A DNA stretch of 43,106 nt from a virus: the IMG/VR virus record IMGVR_UViG_3300037993_000065, positions 1-43,106 of that record. One strand, 5' to 3'. Positions 6,567 through 15,016 of this stretch are shown here, one piece after another (the stretch's first letter is position 1; every line of letters starts with the position of its first letter). The position numbers and the translations under genes were made by a program. Below the pieces are notes generated by a model. It was not told where the DNA came from and did no database searches. It was given only the letters and a program-made list of their open reading frames with translations.

Positions 6567-8703
6567 TTTGAATAACAACGCAGAAGTACAGTGGCAATGC
6601 CCGGTGTTTGAGACTCCAGACGTAGACAAGCTGGCGTTTCTCAAACGCATGGTCGAAGACGGCATGACCTGGCAGCGGGAGAACTGCGATCAGGACATTG
6701 TGGGCCGCGCCATCAACATCCTCTCTGGCAAGACTGGTTCTGCCAAGTCGTCAAAGTGGGCGAAGTTCACTACAGGCGACCTGAAACGGGCTGTGCTGGA
6801 GATCATCGAGACGCTATCCGACATTCGCCCGTATTGGGGATACGCGACGGACAACAAGGCATTCAAGAGCCAAGCCGACATGATGAGCAAGGTGGCTAAG
6901 TCCATTTACCTTGAGTCATTCGTTGACCGCGCCTTGAAGGAAGCCTTGCAGTTTGCCGCTATCACTGGGGCCGGATTCCTATATCCCAAGTACACGCGCT
7001 CGATGTACGGCATGGGAGAGGGGCAGTTTGAGTTTGTGGCTCTCGGCCAGAATGACGTGTTGCCGATCCAGCTTCCGCGTGACAAGAACTACCAGAAAGC
7101 GTACATCGTCACCATCGTATGCCCGACTGGAGTAGCGGAGGCTCATGCACGGTTCCCGAACTACCAGCAATACCTCAAGCCAATGGCGAAGAAGCGGTAT
7201 TCGCGCAGCCAAGGCGGGGAAGAGTCCAACATTCCGGCGCAGAGACGGTGGGACATTAACCGATTTGCCATGCACGGCTTGAGCCTTGAACACTTCTGCG
7301 ACATCTACTACACCTACGTTCTCGACGTGAGAATCAATTACGGGGAAGTGGATGCAGAGGGCAAGCCAGTTCTTGATGCCGAAGGGAATCCTATTGGCAA
7401 AGAACTGGAAATGGGCCAGAAAGACACGTCTTGGTACTACAAGGTGCCATACGTCGGCCAAAGCATCACGAGGTTTGAGAATGGGCGCGAGGTCACACGG
7501 GCGGCGACGGAAGACGACTCCCGCGTGTACCCGAATCGCCGATTGATGATTCACTGCGATGACGCTCTGATGTACGACGGTCCCGCGTTTGACTGGCACG
7601 GCATGGTTCCGCTGCTGCCGTTTTTCCTCGACGAATGGGCTTGGGAGCAGACCGGATACAGCCTGTTCAAAGGCACGGCGAATACTCAGGACGCAATCGA
7701 CGATCTCATCCGGTCCATCTACCGCGTGGCAATGGCAAGGGCGAACCCAGGAAAAGCCTACAATATGGACGTGATTACCGGAGAAAAAGGCGGAAAGCTC
7801 ACCAGCCGTCAGGCCGAGGCACTGGACCCGTTCGATCCTGGATTCACAGTTGGAGTAGATGGGGAAGTCAAGGACGCGATTCTCAAGCCACCTATGCCGG
7901 AGTGGTGCTATAACGTGCCGGAATGGGTAATGAAGGTGGTCGAAGTGCTGGCTCAGTCGATCCAGCGTCAGCTTGGACTCGATCAGATCAAGTCGCTTGA
8001 AAAGCTGCGCGGAAACGTCTCTGACCCAGAAAAGCTGCTCGATGCGGAAGGGCCAATCGTCATGGGCACCTCGCGTTCGATGGAGCGCAGCTTACGCGAT
8101 CTTGGCGAAATGATGAAGTTCCTGATTATCCAATATATGCCCACAGGCCGCATCATGCAGTATGTGGGAGCTACTGGGATTGCGCCGGAGGTGTTCGACT
8201 ACGCACCAGATAGCGTCATTCCCTCACATTTGCCAGGAGAGGCGACGACAGACGCGGAAGGCGCGTTACTGTCATCGAAGACCGACCCGTGGCTTAGAGC
8301 CAAAACCTTTGCCAAGAACCTGCGTTTCTTTATCACTCCTCACTCGCTCCACTACATCGCTCAGGCGCAACAGCGGTTGAACCTTCTGGCATTGATTGGC
8401 AAAGGTGTGCCGATGGACCCGCAGACCATCGCGGAGCAGTTCGACGTTCCGAACTGGGGCAGCATCGACGGTGCGACAGTCAAGGAAAGAGTCTTCGAGT
8501 GGGCCAAAGAGCAACTGATGGAAAAGGCGGAACTCGCAAAACTGGCAAAGGCTCTTGGGTTTGGGCAGGAAGAAGAGGGTGGCGGAAAGCCTGGTCCTGC
8601 TCCCGGTCATGGCGGCGCACCGCCGAAGAAGCCAGGTCAGGGGCAGATTAGGCAGAAGGGAATAGCGTCCGGCGGAAGAGTCGTGAACGCAACAACGAAG
8701 TGA
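6562..8703 (+). CDS. Portal protein
   Basis: The 713-aa product follows the terminase, as expected for the dodecameric portal that forms the DNA entry vertex. Its length is close to that of P22 gp1 (about 725 aa). The N-terminal part (WQRENCDQDIVGRAINILSG) and helices around NTQDAIDDLIRSIYRVAMARANPG fit portal wing and crown regions. A long helix near SMERSLRDLGEMMKF would be the stem. The tail is Gly/Pro/Lys-rich and probably disordered. ATG 6562 is preferred over GTG 6559. Family assignment comes from position, size and general pattern. Confidence 0.85.
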   Translation: MALNNNAEVQWQCPVFETPDVDKLAFLKRMVEDGMTWQRENCDQDIVGRAINILSGKTGSAKSSKWAKFTTGDLKRAVLEIIETLSDIRPYWGYATDNKAFKSQADMMSKVAKSIYLESFVDRALKEALQFAAITGAGFLYPKYTRSMYGMGEGQFEFVALGQNDVLPIQLPRDKNYQKAYIVTIVCPTGVAEAHARFPNYQQYLKPMAKKRYSRSQGGEESNIPAQRRWDINRFAMHGLSLEHFCDIYYTYVLDVRINYGEVDAEGKPVLDAEGNPIGKELEMGQKDTSWYYKVPYVGQSITRFENGREVTRAATEDDSRVYPNRRLMIHCDDALMYDGPAFDWHGMVPLLPFFLDEWAWEQTGYSLFKGTANTQDAIDDLIRSIYRVAMARANPGKAYNMDVITGEKGGKLTSRQAEALDPFDPGFTVGVDGEVKDAILKPPMPEWCYNVPEWVMKVVEVLAQSIQRQLGLDQIKSLEKLRGNVSDPEKLLDAEGPIVMGTSRSMERSLRDLGEMMKFLIIQYMPTGRIMQYVGATGIAPEVFDYAPDSVIPSHLPGEATTDAEGALLSSKTDPWLRAKTFAKNLRFFITPHSLHYIAQAQQRLNLLALIGKGVPMDPQTIAEQFDVPNWGSIDGATVKERVFEWAKEQLMEKAELAKLAKALGFGQEEEGGGKPGPAPGHGGAPPKKPGQGQIRQKGIASGGRVVNATTK

Positions 8704-8713
8704 GGGGGAACCA

Positions 8714-8941
8714 ATGAAGTCGATCACACGCAGCCAGATGGTACACGCAACTACGCTCATGCCGGACGCGAAATTCGAGGACGGCGGACGGGCGTTCTTG
8801 GCGGACGCCTTTGACACCATCCACGAATCGAAGCGCAGCGGGGAACTAACCGTCCAGTTTGGTCCGGGGGGCGTGGTACGCTCTACGGTGTTTCGAGAGA
8901 CTCAGGCTTTGCCGCAGACAGCAACAATCGACATGGGGTAA
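8714..8941 (+). CDS. Small hypothetical head-region protein, 75 aa
   Basis: ATG 8714 has a strong purine-rich ribosome site (GAGGGGG) 5 nt upstream. The product (MKSITRSQMVHATTLMPDAKF...) has no recognised motif. It lies between the portal gene and an intrinsic terminator, so it is the last gene of the packaging transcript. Function unknown. Confidence 0.7.
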   Translation: MKSITRSQMVHATTLMPDAKFEDGGRAFLADAFDTIHESKRSGELTVQFGPGGVVRSTVFRETQALPQTATIDMG

Positions 8942-8960
8942 TCAGGCTCAATCTTCGATG

Positions 8961-8990
8961 AAGCCCTCGGTTAAAACCGGGGGCTTTTTT
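8961..8990 (+). terminator. Intrinsic terminator after the packaging genes
   Basis: GCCCTCGGTT and AACCGGGGGC form a GC-rich stem with one G-T wobble, followed directly by six T. It ends the packaging-portal transcript. The AT-rich stretch 8991-9120 that follows has a possible -10 (TATATT at 9013-9018) for the head genes, with no clear -35. Confidence 0.85.
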
Positions 8991-9131
8991 ATGCGGCGAA
9001 GACAGGCGCTAGTATATTACAACTACAATTTGAATCTTCAAAATAAAGGGTTTACGCTGATTTCAATCAGGACTACGGAAGCCTCCACGGATGTGCTCAC
9101 CGCTCCTAAATCAAACAAGGAGTGACACATC

Positions 9132-9263
9132 ATGGCAAAACACAAGAAACTCGGTGGCAAGGGCCACAAGCTGCACGTTGCTGGCGCTCATCTGGGCGCT
9201 CACATGAAGAAGAAGGCTGGCAAGGGTCGTGGCCGCAAGCGTCAAGTCCGGAAGTCCGTCTAA
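9132..9263 (+). CDS. Very basic 43-aa protein, possible DNA-condensing virion peptide
   Basis: ATG 9132 follows AAGGAG (9-nt spacing); the stop TAA overlaps the ATG of the next gene. The product is nearly all Lys, Arg, His, Gly and Ala (MAKHKKLGGKGHK..., ending GRGRKRQVRKSV), with essentially no acidic residues. Its position just before the scaffold and capsid genes suggests a packaged DNA-binding or capsid-internal peptide, similar in character to protamine. Homology is not recognised; the role is inferred from composition and position. Confidence 0.7.
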   Translation: MAKHKKLGGKGHKLHVAGAHLGAHMKKKAGKGRGRKRQVRKSV

Positions 9264-9487
9264 TGGGTACTTCACCCATGCCCGTATCGCAACAGCCGCA
9301 GGGAGGGCCGCAAGGCTCCTCCCCAGCGGTAAAGCTCGCTATTCTGGGCCAGTTGATTCGTTCTTTGGCTCAGGAGTTCCCGCAGGGGCAGCAGGGTGTT
9401 CAAATGATGCTCCAAGGTCTCCAGCAGGTACAGTCGAGCGCGTCAGCGGCATCTTCACCGCAGCAACCGGCAGCACCGCCCCGATAG
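9263..9487 (+). CDS. Hypothetical Gln/Pro-rich head-region protein, 74 aa
   Basis: ATG 9263 overlaps the previous stop (TAATG). The N- and C-termini are Gln, Pro and Ser-rich, around a short amphipathic helix (AVKLAILGQLIRSLAQEF). The frame from 9122 is the same frame extended upstream through the basic-protein gene and is not the real start. It may be a small scaffold-associated or capsid accessory protein; family unknown. Confidence 0.6.
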   Translation: MGTSPMPVSQQPQGGPQGSSPAVKLAILGQLIRSLAQEFPQGQQGVQMMLQGLQQVQSSASAASSPQQPAAPPR

Positions 9488-9508
9488 TCCCGATCACGAA
9501 GGAGAGCA

Positions 9509-10324
9509 ATGACAGAGCGTGAATGGTTGATTGAAAAGTCGGGACTCACCGCCGAGCAGTTGATGGCGATGGAAGCAGTTGCCGGAGCAGACAAGTTTAC
9601 CACCCTGCTGAAGAGCGTGATTGCGGAAAACGAAGCTGCGACTCAGGCAAAGGCCGCTGCGGAAGCTCAGACGCTAAAACAGCAAAAAGATTACGAAGAG
9701 TGGGCACATCAGACTACGCAGTTGGCTAAAGATAACCTCAAGGCACAGGCAGATGCAGCATCCGCCAGAGCGCAACTGGAAAAGGTGAAGGAGTGGGGGT
9801 TCCTCCCGGACAACGCTCCAGCACAGCCCCCCGAACCGCCCCGCGCACCAGGCTCCCCCGATCCGAATTCCATCACTCGTGACGACTTTGGACGTTTCAG
9901 CCAAGCGCAGTCGAGCACCATCATTGCATTGAACGATCTGAATGCGGAGCACTTCAAGCTGTTCGGAGCGCCTCTGGGCAATGCTCAGGAGCTTGCAGAC
10001 GAAGCGCAGCGTCAGCGCAATCTGGGCAACAAGAATTTTTCTCTCCGCCAAGCGTGGGAGACGAAGTACAGCGTGGCAGCCAAGCGTGATGAGATCACCA
10101 AGGCGGAGCGTCAGAAGGAAATCGACGCTGCCATTGCTGCTGATCGTAAAGCCCGCGCTGAAGCATCTGGCGGGAACCCGAATTTGGTGAGTGGAAAGCC
10201 AAGCCGCTTCTCTACTTACAAACCTCAAGACTCTAACACCCAGCCGTGGAAATCATCGAATATGCCACATGAGCGCAACGCTGGCTGGAGAAATGCTGCG
10301 ATCCAGAAAGTTAACGCCGCTTAA
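9509..10324 (+). CDS. Probable scaffolding protein
   Basis: The 271-aa product is immediately upstream of the major capsid gene. It is highly charged and helical, with coiled-coil stretches near residues 40-95 (AAAEAQTLKQQKDYEEW, DAASARAQLEKVKEW). A Pro-rich linker (QPPEPPRAPGSPDP) follows, then a further helical, basic C-terminal part. This design fits scaffolds that guide capsid assembly and then leave. AAGGAG precedes ATG 9509. Confidence 0.7.
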   Translation: MTEREWLIEKSGLTAEQLMAMEAVAGADKFTTLLKSVIAENEAATQAKAAAEAQTLKQQKDYEEWAHQTTQLAKDNLKAQADAASARAQLEKVKEWGFLPDNAPAQPPEPPRAPGSPDPNSITRDDFGRFSQAQSSTIIALNDLNAEHFKLFGAPLGNAQELADEAQRQRNLGNKNFSLRQAWETKYSVAAKRDEITKAERQKEIDAAIAADRKARAEASGGNPNLVSGKPSRFSTYKPQDSNTQPWKSSNMPHERNAGWRNAAIQKVNAA

Positions 10325-10336
10325 GGAGAATGAACC

Positions 10337-11551
10337 ATGCCTGCTCTCGCACCTCTCTTTCCAGAGCTAACAGCCACTACTCTCAACGAGTTAGTGGACA
10401 ATTTTGTGTGGCAAAACAGCTACATTGAGACAGCTCTTCTGCGTTATTTCAGGGCTTCGGGCGCGTTCGATCCGTTCGGCGGCGGCGCTGCCATGCAGGT
10501 GCCTCAGATTTACCAGGGTGCGCCTGGTGGTTCGCTGTTCCCCGGTGAGGACGTGACGATCACCAACCAGCAGGTTGTGACCGCTGGTACGTTCATCCCG
10601 AAGTTCTACGACAAGTATTACCTCATCAACGAGTTCACGATTGAGGTCCAGAACACGGGCCCCGAAGCCAAGATTTCGTTGCTGGAGACCTACCTCAATC
10701 AGATGATAGAAGGCATCGACTTCCAGATTGAGGGCGATTGGTTCCGTCACGGTCAGGCTGCCGGGAACGGTGTCAACGACGACCGACTTTCGGCAATCAA
10801 TGGTTTTTCGGAAGCGGTCAATGACGGCGTGACCCCCTCGTGGGATGGAAACGTATTCCCCACCTACGGCGGCGAGACTCGCAACGGCGCAATAGGAGCG
10901 TCTTTGAACTCCACTCCGATTTGGCTTGGCGATCAGTCGGGCAACCCGGCACCTCCGAACTACCAGACGATGCTGAAGACGTACAAGACCCCGATTGGCC
11001 GCCCGACTTTGGGCGTGACCAGCTATATCGGATACTCGTCCATCGCCGCTGTGTTCCAGCGTCAGCAGCGTTACGAGGTCCGCAACGACCAGAACATCAA
11101 CTGGTCCGGTATCAAGTTCGAGGATGCGACGATCTTCGATGATGATATTGTCCCGTCGAGCACACCGAAGGTGACCATCGCCAATCTGTTCTACTCGCCC
11201 AACGGGCAAGCCGCTTCGCCTGGAGCGATTCAGACCGGGCAGTTTACCTTGACGGCGGCGATGCTGGCGAACCAGCAGTACAGCGGACTTCCGAGCCTCG
11301 GATTCACCTCGAAGGCAACCCCCACACTGTCGGGCGGCTCGAACACAATCGTGGTTGGTGAGCCTCTGTTCTGGCTGGATGTGAACTCTTGGAAGTATCG
11401 TCCCGCGAAGAGCGAGAAGTTCAACTATCACCTGATGGACCCGCTGTACTGGCCGAACAATCCAACCAACTTTGTTCAGCACTTGCGTCACTCGCTGAAC
11501 TCGTACACAGGTGTCCCGCGCCGCCACGTCCAGTGCTACGGCATCCGGTAA
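10337..11551 (+). CDS. Major capsid protein
   Basis: The 404-aa protein follows the scaffold gene and has a strong ribosome site (AAGGAG). It would form the HK97-fold shell. Visible features are the N-terminal helix (TATTLNELVDNFVWQNSYIETALLRYF), a glycine-rich turn (FDPFGGGAAM), and VTAGTFIPKFYDKYYLINEFTIE, which resembles the P-domain and E-loop region of shell proteins. Near the end, VQHLRHSLNSYTGVPRRH is basic. No protease gene is seen, so maturation cleavage is uncertain. Identification rests on order, size and composition. Confidence 0.85.
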   Translation: MPALAPLFPELTATTLNELVDNFVWQNSYIETALLRYFRASGAFDPFGGGAAMQVPQIYQGAPGGSLFPGEDVTITNQQVVTAGTFIPKFYDKYYLINEFTIEVQNTGPEAKISLLETYLNQMIEGIDFQIEGDWFRHGQAAGNGVNDDRLSAINGFSEAVNDGVTPSWDGNVFPTYGGETRNGAIGASLNSTPIWLGDQSGNPAPPNYQTMLKTYKTPIGRPTLGVTSYIGYSSIAAVFQRQQRYEVRNDQNINWSGIKFEDATIFDDDIVPSSTPKVTIANLFYSPNGQAASPGAIQTGQFTLTAAMLANQQYSGLPSLGFTSKATPTLSGGSNTIVVGEPLFWLDVNSWKYRPAKSEKFNYHLMDPLYWPNNPTNFVQHLRHSLNSYTGVPRRHVQCYGIR

Positions 11552-11573
11552 CTGAGAGAGAAGGAGAATCGAG

Positions 11574-12233
11574 ATGGCACTTTCACCGACATATGGAGTA
11601 TGGCTACCGGGGTATCTGAATACCTGCAACTCTCCGAGTCCCACCGGACAGCAGGACGCATACGGGAACAACATCCCCACGCCGCTGACCGCTGGCAAGG
11701 CAGTGCAGATCGGACCCAATGAAGTGAAGGGTCTGACTGCCCCCGGAACCCCAGGCGCGAACCTTTTGTACGATGGCCAGTATCAGTGGGTGAATCTGGA
11801 TTCGGGCGCGACGGCCTCGAACGCAGTGGCCGGAAACGCCGCCTACATCCGCGTGGATTCGTCCAGCGGCTCTTATCCTTGGCCGACTGTGACCACCTAT
11901 GACAAGGTGAGCACGGAATCAGCGGCTGGTTTGCTGGCAGGCGTGTTCCTCAACCCGGCCACGCTGAACGGAAGCAGCAACACCGTCACTCCCGGCAATT
12001 GGACGATGATTTTCGTGGGCGATGGCCGCGTGGCTGTGAACCTGAACGCGGCTGGTGGAACTCCGGCAATCGGCGATACGGTCAACGCGGACGGATCGAG
12101 CGATGCGAAGTTCACCTCCACCAACACGACCACTGTCACGTCTTCCACTCTTGGTACGGCTGTCACCGTTCCGAGCACCACATATGGTTGCCTGGTTCGC
12201 GTGACCGACGTCTTCGGCGTAGTGCCGAACTGA
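11574..12233 (+). CDS. Putative capsid decoration or head-stabilising protein
   Basis: The 219-aa product follows the major capsid gene with a strong ribosome site (AAGGAG). It is rich in Gly, Thr, Ser, Ala and Val and predicted to be beta-strand-rich (NTTTVTSSTLGTAVTVPS near the end), like outer capsid decoration proteins. Family not recognised; role inferred from position and composition. Confidence 0.55.
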   Translation: MALSPTYGVWLPGYLNTCNSPSPTGQQDAYGNNIPTPLTAGKAVQIGPNEVKGLTAPGTPGANLLYDGQYQWVNLDSGATASNAVAGNAAYIRVDSSSGSYPWPTVTTYDKVSTESAAGLLAGVFLNPATLNGSSNTVTPGNWTMIFVGDGRVAVNLNAAGGTPAIGDTVNADGSSDAKFTSTNTTTVTSSTLGTAVTVPSTTYGCLVRVTDVFGVVPN

Positions 12234-12248
12234 TGAAGGGGAGATAGC

Positions 12249-12614
12249 ATGGCGCAAGCAGTAGGAACTCCGGTCTCCGTTCTGGGTCACGACGACACGT
12301 TCGGGGGGCATTTCTTCGGGGCCGTTGATTACATAGGCCCTACCAGTTACGTTCAGGGGGGCGATGCGATTGATCCCCATCCGTTCGGATGCCCAAACTC
12401 GCTTCTGGCGTTGATTTCGTCGGTCGATCAGAGCAACGTATTCAGAACTGAAGCGAGAGCGCTGTACAGCGGCGCTCAGACTACCTTTCAGCTTGTTTGG
12501 ATTGCGGATGTGACCGGAACGTATGGCGGTCAGTCGCAGACGGCGGGAACTGAGGTTGCTGCCGGAACAAACCTTTCCACATACACGGTTAGGCTGGCTG
12601 GCATCGGGTTCTAA
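12249..12614 (+). CDS. Small beta-rich structural protein, 121 aa
   Basis: ATG 12249 has a GGGGAG ribosome site. The product (MAQAVGTPVSVLGHDD...) is Gly, Thr and aromatic-rich without charged helices, which suits a minor head or decoration protein. It is the last gene before a terminator, so it ends the capsid transcription unit. A similar-sized protein at 19997-20362 has a comparable build, but I cannot show homology. Confidence 0.6.
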   Translation: MAQAVGTPVSVLGHDDTFGGHFFGAVDYIGPTSYVQGGDAIDPHPFGCPNSLLALISSVDQSNVFRTEARALYSGAQTTFQLVWIADVTGTYGGQSQTAGTEVAAGTNLSTYTVRLAGIGF

Positions 12615-12637
12615 GATCGTTTTTCTGGGGTGCCTTT

Positions 12638-12666
12638 GGGCTGGGCTGAAAAAGCTCGGCCCTTTT
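12638..12666 (+). terminator. Intrinsic terminator after the capsid genes
   Basis: GGGCTGGGCT and AGCTCGGCCC pair over ten positions (two G-T wobbles) around a GAAAA loop, followed by TTTTC. Because the next gene begins 17 nt later in the same direction, it is likely partial, giving high capsid and lower tail expression. Confidence 0.75.
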
Positions 12667-12682
12667 CATTTGAGGAGAGCGC

Positions 12683-13681
12683 ATGGCTTTAATTGACCTG
12701 ACGAGCGAACTCACGGAGATCGTGCCGAGTATGTCGCGCATCCGTGCCAAGAAGCTCATCAATCGGGCATGGAGGTTCGTTGAGGACTCCTGCCTGTGGA
12801 GCTTCCAACTCGGCATTGGAGGGTTTTCTACTCCTCAGATGACCACGGCGGGGACGTTCTCGTGCTCTATCGGATCGAGTCAGGTTACAGGGGACACATC
12901 GGCATCGGCGGTATGGGCGGCTCTGCCTATGTACTGGCAGCCACCGTTTCAGCAAATTCGCGCTCAGGGCTACTCGATCTACTCAATCATTGCGGCTGAC
13001 TACACCAACCCGAACGCGGTAGTTCTGACGTTGGACCGTCCATTTGTGGATCCGTTGCCGTTCTTCACCGGGGTTGCGTACCAGATGTTTCAGGCGTACA
13101 TCCCCTGCCCGGTTGGGTTCAAGCGGTGGCTGTCAGTGGTGGACGAGTTTGATACATGGGCTATGGATATTTGGAGCAGCCGACGCTCAGAGGACTTGGA
13201 AGACCCAACCCGGCTGGTGCAGTCGAACCCTTACCGGATGCTGCCTCTTGGTGTGGACCAGCGCGGAAAGGGAACGGCAACTCCATCGGCGACTCTGGGG
13301 CAGATGATGTACGAACTTTGGCCGACACCGCAGAGCGAGATTTCCTACCAGACGTACTACGCTGCCTACTACGGGCCGCTGGTGAAGAACTCCGACACGC
13401 TTCCCGCGCCGATTGACGAGGAGACGGTACTGGAGAAGGCGCTGGCGTTCGCCTATAGGGATGCAGAGGCGCGTAAAGACGTGATGGCAGCCAAGGGCAG
13501 CGGGGCCAACTACTTGGCACTCAAGCGGGAAGTGGAGGACGACTTTCTGAAGCGACTGAAGACGCTGCGGCTGTTGGATCGAGATGCGGTGGACTCGTAC
13601 ATGGTCTCGATGAAGAAAGCTGTTGGCGTAACCCCCTTTTACAATTCGATCACTGGGACTTCGGTCCCAATTGGCAGGTAA
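12683..13681 (+). CDS. Putative head-tail adaptor protein, 332 aa
   Basis: The product lies directly after the capsid genes, where podoviruses encode head-completion or adaptor proteins. The N-terminal helical part (SRIRAKKLINRAWRFVED) and the late helices (EETVLEKALAFAYRDAEARKD, DFLKRLKTLRLLDRDAVD) fit an adaptor that docks to the portal. GAGGAG precedes ATG 12683. The next gene follows after 3 nt. Family not recognised from sequence alone. Confidence 0.6.
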   Translation: MALIDLTSELTEIVPSMSRIRAKKLINRAWRFVEDSCLWSFQLGIGGFSTPQMTTAGTFSCSIGSSQVTGDTSASAVWAALPMYWQPPFQQIRAQGYSIYSIIAADYTNPNAVVLTLDRPFVDPLPFFTGVAYQMFQAYIPCPVGFKRWLSVVDEFDTWAMDIWSSRRSEDLEDPTRLVQSNPYRMLPLGVDQRGKGTATPSATLGQMMYELWPTPQSEISYQTYYAAYYGPLVKNSDTLPAPIDEETVLEKALAFAYRDAEARKDVMAAKGSGANYLALKREVEDDFLKRLKTLRLLDRDAVDSYMVSMKKAVGVTPFYNSITGTSVPIGR

Positions 13682-13684
13682 CAA

Positions 13685-15016
13685 TTGGCCTACGGATACA
13701 TCACTCTCGGAACGCTTCGCTCGGAACTGCTTCAGCGGTTGCAGGATTCCTCTGGCGTGTTCACTACCGCCGCCGAGGGCAACTACTACATCCGCGAGGC
13801 GCTTCGGATGCTGAACTCGCTCACTTATGCGTGGTCGGCTGATTATCAGTTCGATTTTAACGCCGGGGACACTTGGAAGTCGCTGAACGTGGCCGGATCG
13901 CCGCGACAGCGCACCATCACCACGGATTACCTGTTCAACCAGATGGAAGCGATGCTGATCGAGCCGATGAGTGGCGGGACGTGGACCGGGACTCCGCAGT
14001 TCAACATCGGAATCCTCTCGGCTGCGCTCCAATATCGCCGGGACGAGTTGCTGCTGGAGTGCGCCGGAAACGTGGTCAACTGGCTTAACCCCTCCCCGCT
14101 GCTTTCGACGCGTACTGCGCTGCCTGATTCCACGCTTGACGTTATGCGGGTGCGGTGGATTCAGGCCGACTCGACTTCCGGCAGTCCTTATGTGCTCGGC
14201 AGGGAAGATGTGCAGACCATCAATGCCTTCGCGCCGCAGGCAGGGATTCAGCCGGGGTGGCCGGACTCATGGTCGATCACCGCCAGTCCTCCTCTCAACT
14301 TTGATGCGTCCTGTCCAATCAGTGAGCCGGGAACGTGGGACACGCTTCTGTCATGGGCAGGTGTACCGTTTGCGCCTCCAGCAACGGCTCTTGTAGGTCT
14401 TCCCGATGACTGGACATGGGTTTGCCTGTACGGAGCACTGGCGGACGTTCTGGCGAACTCTCCAGAGGGCAGAGATTCGGTTCGCGCCAAGTATTGCTTG
14501 AAAAGGTACGAGCAGGGCAAGAGAGCGATGCGTGAACTGCCGTGGCTGATGGATGCAACGGTGGCGTCTGTGTCGGTCGATACACCTTCGCATATTGAGA
14601 TGGACTCGTGGGAGCAGAACTGGGAGCAGATTCACGATCCATCGGACCCGTTGATCGTGGTGGGCGGAATGGACCTCGTAGCTCTGGCCCCGTTCCCGAC
14701 TGGCGCGACTGTTTCATCGGTGCTGACGCTGGTGGGGAATGCTCCTGTTCCATCGTCTGACACGGATCAGATTCAGCTATCCCGCGACGGCGTGGATGCG
14801 ATTCTCGCGTATGCCCAACACATAGCAATGTTCAAGTGTGGAGGGGCTGACTTCCAAGCTACCATGCCGCTGCTGAAGCAGTTCGAGGCGTATTGCAGGA
14901 CGAAAAACTCCGAATATGCGGCTCTGGGCATCTTCCGGCCTGACGTGCTCAATCAGGGATCACGCGGGGACGAATTAGATACTCGCTTTATCGAGCAGAA
15001 AAAGGGGAAGGCATGA
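13685..15016 (+). CDS. Putative tail or head-completion protein, 443 aa
   Basis: The start appears to be TTG 13685, 3 nt after the upstream stop, with GGCAGG 6 nt upstream; translation is probably coupled. N-terminal LGTLRSELLQRLQD and IREALRMLNSLTYAW are helical, and the middle is beta-rich. The C-terminal part has alternating helices (LSRDGVDAILAYAQHIAMFK). It ends in an ATGA overlap with the large tail gene. It probably belongs to the connector or tail complex; exact role unknown. Confidence 0.6.
   Translation: MAYGYITLGTLRSELLQRLQDSSGVFTTAAEGNYYIREALRMLNSLTYAWSADYQFDFNAGDTWKSLNVAGSPRQRTITTDYLFNQMEAMLIEPMSGGTWTGTPQFNIGILSAALQYRRDELLLECAGNVVNWLNPSPLLSTRTALPDSTLDVMRVRWIQADSTSGSPYVLGREDVQTINAFAPQAGIQPGWPDSWSITASPPLNFDASCPISEPGTWDTLLSWAGVPFAPPATALVGLPDDWTWVCLYGALADVLANSPEGRDSVRAKYCLKRYEQGKRAMRELPWLMDATVASVSVDTPSHIEMDSWEQNWEQIHDPSDPLIVVGGMDLVALAPFPTGATVSSVLTLVGNAPVPSSDTDQIQLSRDGVDAILAYAQHIAMFKCGGADFQATMPLLKQFEAYCRTKNSEYAALGIFRPDVLNQGSRGDELDTRFIEQKKGKA

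Noticed and set aside
10391-11719. 442-aa minus-strand frame opposite the major capsid gene
   Set aside because: It is a codon-bias shadow of the capsid gene; no ribosome site and Arg/Val-rich shadow composition.
13187-14032. 281-aa minus-strand frame opposite tail genes
   Set aside because: It crosses two well-supported plus-strand genes and has no start signal.
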